Assembly (NCBI RefSeq): GCF_003116585.1
Contig: NZ_QEHM01000007.1
Span: forward strand, 186,001 to 250,000
DNA from: Albibacillus kandeliae
GTDB taxonomy: Bacteria; Pseudomonadota; Alphaproteobacteria; Rhodobacterales; Rhodobacteraceae
Length of the DNA: 64,000 nt
Direction: 5' to 3'
Shown here: positions 60,754 through 64,000 of the stretch, in pieces
Position numbering within the stretch: position 1 is the stretch's first letter
Layout of the letters: each line of letters starts with the position of its first letter
Program-made: the position numbers and the translations under genes
Notes under the pieces: generated by a model
What the model saw: the letters and a program-made list of their open reading frames with translations, nothing else
Database searches by the model: none
Told to the model about the DNA's origin: nothing

Positions 60754-62511
60754 TCAGGCCCTGCTGACTAGCGCGTCGAGCCGCTCGACCAGCTCGCGCG
60801 CCTCGCGGCAGACAAGGGCACCGGCCTCGGCAAGCTGGTCGCCAACGTCCACCGGGAGCGAGGTATTCGACCCCTCCGGGATCTGATTGAGCCGACCGCC
60901 GATCAGGACGGGAATGTCGAGCCCCTGTTCAGCAAGCGCCTGTCGCAGGGCGCGGTAGTATCCCAGCGCGACGCCGTTATAGGTGCTGATCGCGATGATG
61001 TCGGGCTTGTGCTCGGCCGCGAGACGGGCAAGCTGCTCGGGCTCGGTCGAGACTCCGCCATCCAGCGGGATCGCCCCGATATCGACCGCCATGCGGTCGA
61101 TCAGCATCTTGCCGTGCTCATGAACGTCAGAGGTGGCGACCATGACGCGGGGAGCCGCCCGGCGGATACGGTCCAGACTGTCGGCGGGAGCGCCCTCGAG
61201 CGCGGCGGCGCTCATCTCGGCCAGTTCCTCGATCAGGGTCGCGGCGATCAGCGGTGCGCGCCCGCCGGTGGTTTTGGGATCCTCCGGGCCCGCACCGTAT
61301 TCGCGTTCCAGCACCCGCGCGCCAAGGCGTCGCAGCGCCAGCAGCGACTGGAACAGGCAGCCGGTATCGACGCCACGGTCCGCCAGTCCGCGCATCACAT
61401 TTGATTGAAAGCGTTTCGCTCCCTCGAGCAGCCGCGTTGCCAGCAGGTCGACCGCCGGGTTGTCGATCATCGGCGGAAACCCCTCGGCATGGCGGATCAT
61501 GGAGCCGGCAAAGAGCTGCGCCTCGATGACCTCATCCACTTCGGGGATCCGTTCGTTTTCGGTCACCGGAACGGCGTTGATCGCATGACCCGTGGGACGC
61601 ATCATCTGCCCCAGCGCGTCCGCCAGCAGGTAGGAGGCGAGCCCACCGTAGTTCTCGGCCGCGGAGCCCCGGTAGGAGGTCGTGTTCCCATAGATCATCG
61701 TGCCGGGCATGGCGCCGGCCATCGCCATGGCGCGCTGGAATGCGAGCCGGGCGAAGGGGTCGGAAAAATGGTGACCATAGCAGTGGCCCATCGGCGCGCC
61801 GGTCAGGCGTTCGATCAGGTCACGCTCGATCAGCACCATGCCAAGGCAGGAGGTCAGGTCGGTGAACTGCGCGGCATAGCCGTCGTCGATGTTGGAATGC
61901 ACCATCACCGGAACCGGCTGCGCCGCGATCAGGCCAAGCGCGCGCACGGTCTGCTGGGTCGCCTCGACATCGTCGTCGTGGCCCGGAATGCGGAAGGTGA
62001 AGTATTGCCCGAGGTTCCCGATGACGGTCCCACCGGCGGCAATCGCCGCCTTGGTGTTCTCGAAGGCCGCTGGAAAACCGAGAACGAAATCGCCGAAGTG
62101 CGCCGCGACCGGGGCCGAGTTGGCGAGCCTCGCGAAATCCTCGGGGCCTGCAAGGATCATGCCGGTGCCACGGGTGGCGCGGGCGCGCAGGGCGCGGGGC
62201 ACCGCCATCGACCAGTCGAGGCAGAGGCCATAGCGGTCGACCGTCACCCCGCGCTTGTCGCAGGCCGCCCAGATCTCGGCATAGGCGCGGCAGCTTTTCT
62301 CAGGGTCGCGATAACCCAGCTGGGCATGCTGCATGACGCGCCCCTCGGCCATGCAGCGCAGCTTGTAGGCGTGTTCGCTGGTTTCGCCCACCTGCGCGAG
62401 AAAGGCAGACGGACCAACCGACCAGTCCCGCGCGGCAGCCGCACCCTCTGCGAGGAGTTCACGCCCCGTCGGCAGGGACTCGACGGGGAGGAGGGGGCTC
62501 GAGAGGGTCAT
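60754..62511 (-). CDS. Cobalamin-dependent mutase-like protein (glutamate mutase E-like barrel + B12-binding domain)
   Basis: 585 residues. The N-terminal ~440 residues look like a TIM-barrel as in methylaspartate/glutamate mutase E (MIYGNTTSYRGSAAENYGG and AGSMIRHAEGF). The C-terminal ~140 residues are a B12-binding fold: base-off motif DxHxxG at Asp462/His464/Gly467 (SDVHEHGK), IAISTYNG in place of SxL, and LIGGRLNQIP as the GG motif. Both mutase parts on one chain are unusual because glutamate mutase uses two subunits. It starts in a 4-bp overlap with the sulfatase gene. Reaction unknown; a carbon-skeleton rearrangement of a desulfated product is one possibility. Confidence 0.8.
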   Translation of the reverse strand: MTLSSPLLPVESLPTGRELLAEGAAAARDWSVGPSAFLAQVGETSEHAYKLRCMAEGRVMQHAQLGYRDPEKSCRAYAEIWAACDKRGVTVDRYGLCLDWSMAVPRALRARATRGTGMILAGPEDFARLANSAPVAAHFGDFVLGFPAAFENTKAAIAAGGTVIGNLGQYFTFRIPGHDDDVEATQQTVRALGLIAAQPVPVMVHSNIDDGYAAQFTDLTSCLGMVLIERDLIERLTGAPMGHCYGHHFSDPFARLAFQRAMAMAGAMPGTMIYGNTTSYRGSAAENYGGLASYLLADALGQMMRPTGHAINAVPVTENERIPEVDEVIEAQLFAGSMIRHAEGFPPMIDNPAVDLLATRLLEGAKRFQSNVMRGLADRGVDTGCLFQSLLALRRLGARVLEREYGAGPEDPKTTGGRAPLIAATLIEELAEMSAAALEGAPADSLDRIRRAAPRVMVATSDVHEHGKMLIDRMAVDIGAIPLDGGVSTEPEQLARLAAEHKPDIIAISTYNGVALGYYRALRQALAEQGLDIPVLIGGRLNQIPEGSNTSLPVDVGDQLAEAGALVCREARELVERLDALVSRA

Positions 62512-63986
62512 GCGCTGGTCAGCAACTGGGGCATGTCGGAATGCAGCTGGGGCGGCCAGTGGTGGCCGCGCTGGCTCGACAGATCGCGGTTGCGGCGGGG
62601 CCCAGCCTCCTTGGCGGGGAGCCCCGTCAGCTGGCCCTCGGTCAGCCAGTCGAGATCGCTGCCGTAGAGCTCCGCGATCAGCAGCTCCGTCAACCGGGCG
62701 AGCGTTTCGGCATGTTCGGGGGCCTTCGCCAGATCGTGGGATTCGGTCGGGTCGGCCTCAAGGTCGAAGAGTTGCCGCACGTTGCCGACCGGGTAGTAGA
62801 TCAGCTTGAACCTTGCGTCCCTGACCATACGGGTCGCGCCATCACTGGTGCCGAATTCGCCGTAGACCGTCGCGCGCGGGTCCGGACCTACCATCGGCCT
62901 CCCGTCGGCAGTGTCGGGAACCTCCAGCCCGGCGAGCGACAAGAGCGTCGGCATGACATCGGCAAGGGTGACGAGACGGTCCTCCTCGGTGCCGACCCCG
63001 ATATCGGTATCGCAGGGACGACCGAGCAGGATCATCGGGACGTTCACCGAACCCTGGTAGAACAGGCTCTTGGCCCAGAGCCCGTGGTCGCCAAGCATGT
63101 CGCCGTGATCGGAGGTGAAGAGGATGATGGTATTGTCCAGCAGCATCTCTTCGCGGAGCGTGCCGATAACCAGCCGGAGCTGGTGGTCGATATGGGTGCA
63201 GAGCGCGTAGAAGGCGCGGCGGATCGCGGCGATCTGGGCGGGTGAGTACTTTTCGCCGCGGGCCCGCTTGGACGAGACCGCGAAAGGCAGGTCCTGAGTC
63301 TCGGCCCAGTCGTCCGATAGCGGAGAGTCGATCTCGACGTCCCGGTACATGTCCAGGTAAGCCTGCAACGGCACCAACGGGGGGTGCGGGTGGCGGTAGG
63401 ACAGGTACCAGAAACCGGGGCGCTTGGGATCGCGCCGCTTGATCTGGCGGATCATCTGCTGGGTGGCCCAGTTGGTCACGTGGAGATCCTCGGGCAGATG
63501 CCAGGGCCTGTGCACGTAGCCGTCGGTGCTCATCCCGTGATCGAACTGCTGGCCCGGGTAGCCCTTGTCGCCGAGCCAGATCTCGTAGTCATCCATCACC
63601 CCGTACTGCGCGCGCCCTTCTTCCTCGAGCTGCACGTCGTCAAAGCCGATGCGGTCCCGCTGGGGAAACACATGCAGCTTGCCGACACCCTGGGTCTGGT
63701 AACCCGCGGCCGAGAAGGCCGCGGCCAGTGTTTCGGCGGGCATGGCGAGTTGGTCATCATACACCCGGTCGCCGTGACGGCGCGGCGAGGCGCCGGTCAT
63801 CAGCGTGCGCCGGGCCGGCACACAGATCGGGCACTCGCTCTGGGCGTTGGTAAAGCGCGTGCCGTTGCGGCAGAGCTCGTCCAGCGTCGGGGTCTGGATG
63901 ACCGGGTGGCCCGCGGCCCCAAGAAGGTGACCGGGCCACTGGTCGACGGTGATGAGGAGGATGTTCGGACGGTCTGTCCCTGTCAT
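62508..63986 (-). CDS. Type I sulfatase (cytosolic, formylglycine-dependent)
   Basis: 492 residues. Active-site CVPAR at residues 55-59 (CxPxR, formylglycine Cys55) followed by RTLMTGASPRRHG; metal ligands Asp15/Gln16 near the start and LFTSDHGDMLGDHG. No signal peptide, so it acts in the cytosol on an imported sulfate ester. The C-terminus has a long hydrophilic tail. Choline sulfatase and arylsulfatase relatives share this architecture, but the substrate is not evident. Leads the operon with the mutase-like and FGE genes; its promoter lies beyond the window edge. Confidence 0.92.
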   Translation of the reverse strand: MTGTDRPNILLITVDQWPGHLLGAAGHPVIQTPTLDELCRNGTRFTNAQSECPICVPARRTLMTGASPRRHGDRVYDDQLAMPAETLAAAFSAAGYQTQGVGKLHVFPQRDRIGFDDVQLEEEGRAQYGVMDDYEIWLGDKGYPGQQFDHGMSTDGYVHRPWHLPEDLHVTNWATQQMIRQIKRRDPKRPGFWYLSYRHPHPPLVPLQAYLDMYRDVEIDSPLSDDWAETQDLPFAVSSKRARGEKYSPAQIAAIRRAFYALCTHIDHQLRLVIGTLREEMLLDNTIILFTSDHGDMLGDHGLWAKSLFYQGSVNVPMILLGRPCDTDIGVGTEEDRLVTLADVMPTLLSLAGLEVPDTADGRPMVGPDPRATVYGEFGTSDGATRMVRDARFKLIYYPVGNVRQLFDLEADPTESHDLAKAPEHAETLARLTELLIAELYGSDLDWLTEGQLTGLPAKEAGPRRNRDLSSQRGHHWPPQLHSDMPQLLTSA

Positions 63987-64000
63987 GGTCTACTGGCCTT

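Noticed and set aside
58311-63986. Cobalamin riboswitch for the mutase operon
   Set aside because: No B12-box-like sequence seen before the dehydrogenase, FGE or mutase genes; the operon promoter is outside the window, so it cannot be judged.
1-64000. CRISPR arrays, tRNAs, rRNA, transposases, phage genes
   Set aside because: No regularly spaced repeats, clover-leaf sequences or integrase/transposase motifs found on either strand.

Overview
The window is GC-rich, tightly packed DNA with long antisense shadow frames, many 4-bp ATGA start/stop overlaps and several tripartite solute transporters (two TRAP, one TTT). Together with the gene content (thiMED-tenA salvage under a TPP riboswitch, FCD-type GntR regulators, COG0523 GTPase) this points to an alphaproteobacterium, most likely Rhodobacteraceae/Roseobacter group. 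This assignment is inference from content; no rRNA or other marker gene is present. No tRNA, CRISPR array, transposase or prophage gene was seen.

Left part (1-2697): a partial N,N-dimethylformamidase-large-subunit-like protein runs off the left edge. It is translationally coupled to a COG0523 GTPase with a CxCC metal site.

Exopolysaccharide region (2948-30319): a Wzx/Wzy-type surface polysaccharide locus. It has a chain-length (PCP) protein whose C-terminal kinase-like domain has lost its Walker motifs, an outer-membrane export (OPX) protein, an initiating phosphoglycosyl transferase, a Wzy-like polymerase/ligase and a Wzx flippase. It also has five further glycosyltransferases, a UDP-xylose synthase, and a five-gene operon of nucleotide-sugar enzymes resembling the UDP-2,3-diacetamido-uronic acid pathway, faced by a NeuD/PglD-like acetyltransferase. 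A beta-helix protein and a LuxR-type regulator without the usual phospho-aspartate are present too. At its right end is an unusual fusion of adenylation domain, carrier domain and membrane acyltransferase that could decorate the polymer.

Middle (30628-34147): a small DUF1508/YegP protein and the thiMED-tenA thiamine salvage operon behind a TPP riboswitch.

Catabolic region (34300-51884): two GntR-controlled TRAP operons converge on a terminator near 41.5 kb. The left one adds an FAD-linked hydroxyacid oxidase, an SDR, an alpha/beta hydrolase and a RidA protein. The right one adds an IlvD/Edd sugar-acid dehydratase, an RraA-fold protein, an aldehyde dehydrogenase, a malate/lactate-type dehydrogenase, an enolase-superfamily enzyme and an unannotated 53-residue membrane protein.

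Right part (51980-63986): a tctCBA transporter with divergent tctDE two-component genes and a third, periplasmic solute-binding gene; a Glu/Leu/Phe/Val-type dehydrogenase; and a compact operon coding for a cytosolic sulfatase, a cobalamin-binding mutase-like protein and the formylglycine-generating enzyme that would activate the sulfatase.

The strongest candidates for something undescribed are the adenylation-carrier-acyltransferase fusion, the sulfatase/B12-mutase/FGE operon, the small membrane protein in the TRAP operon and the catalytically dead PCP kinase domain.
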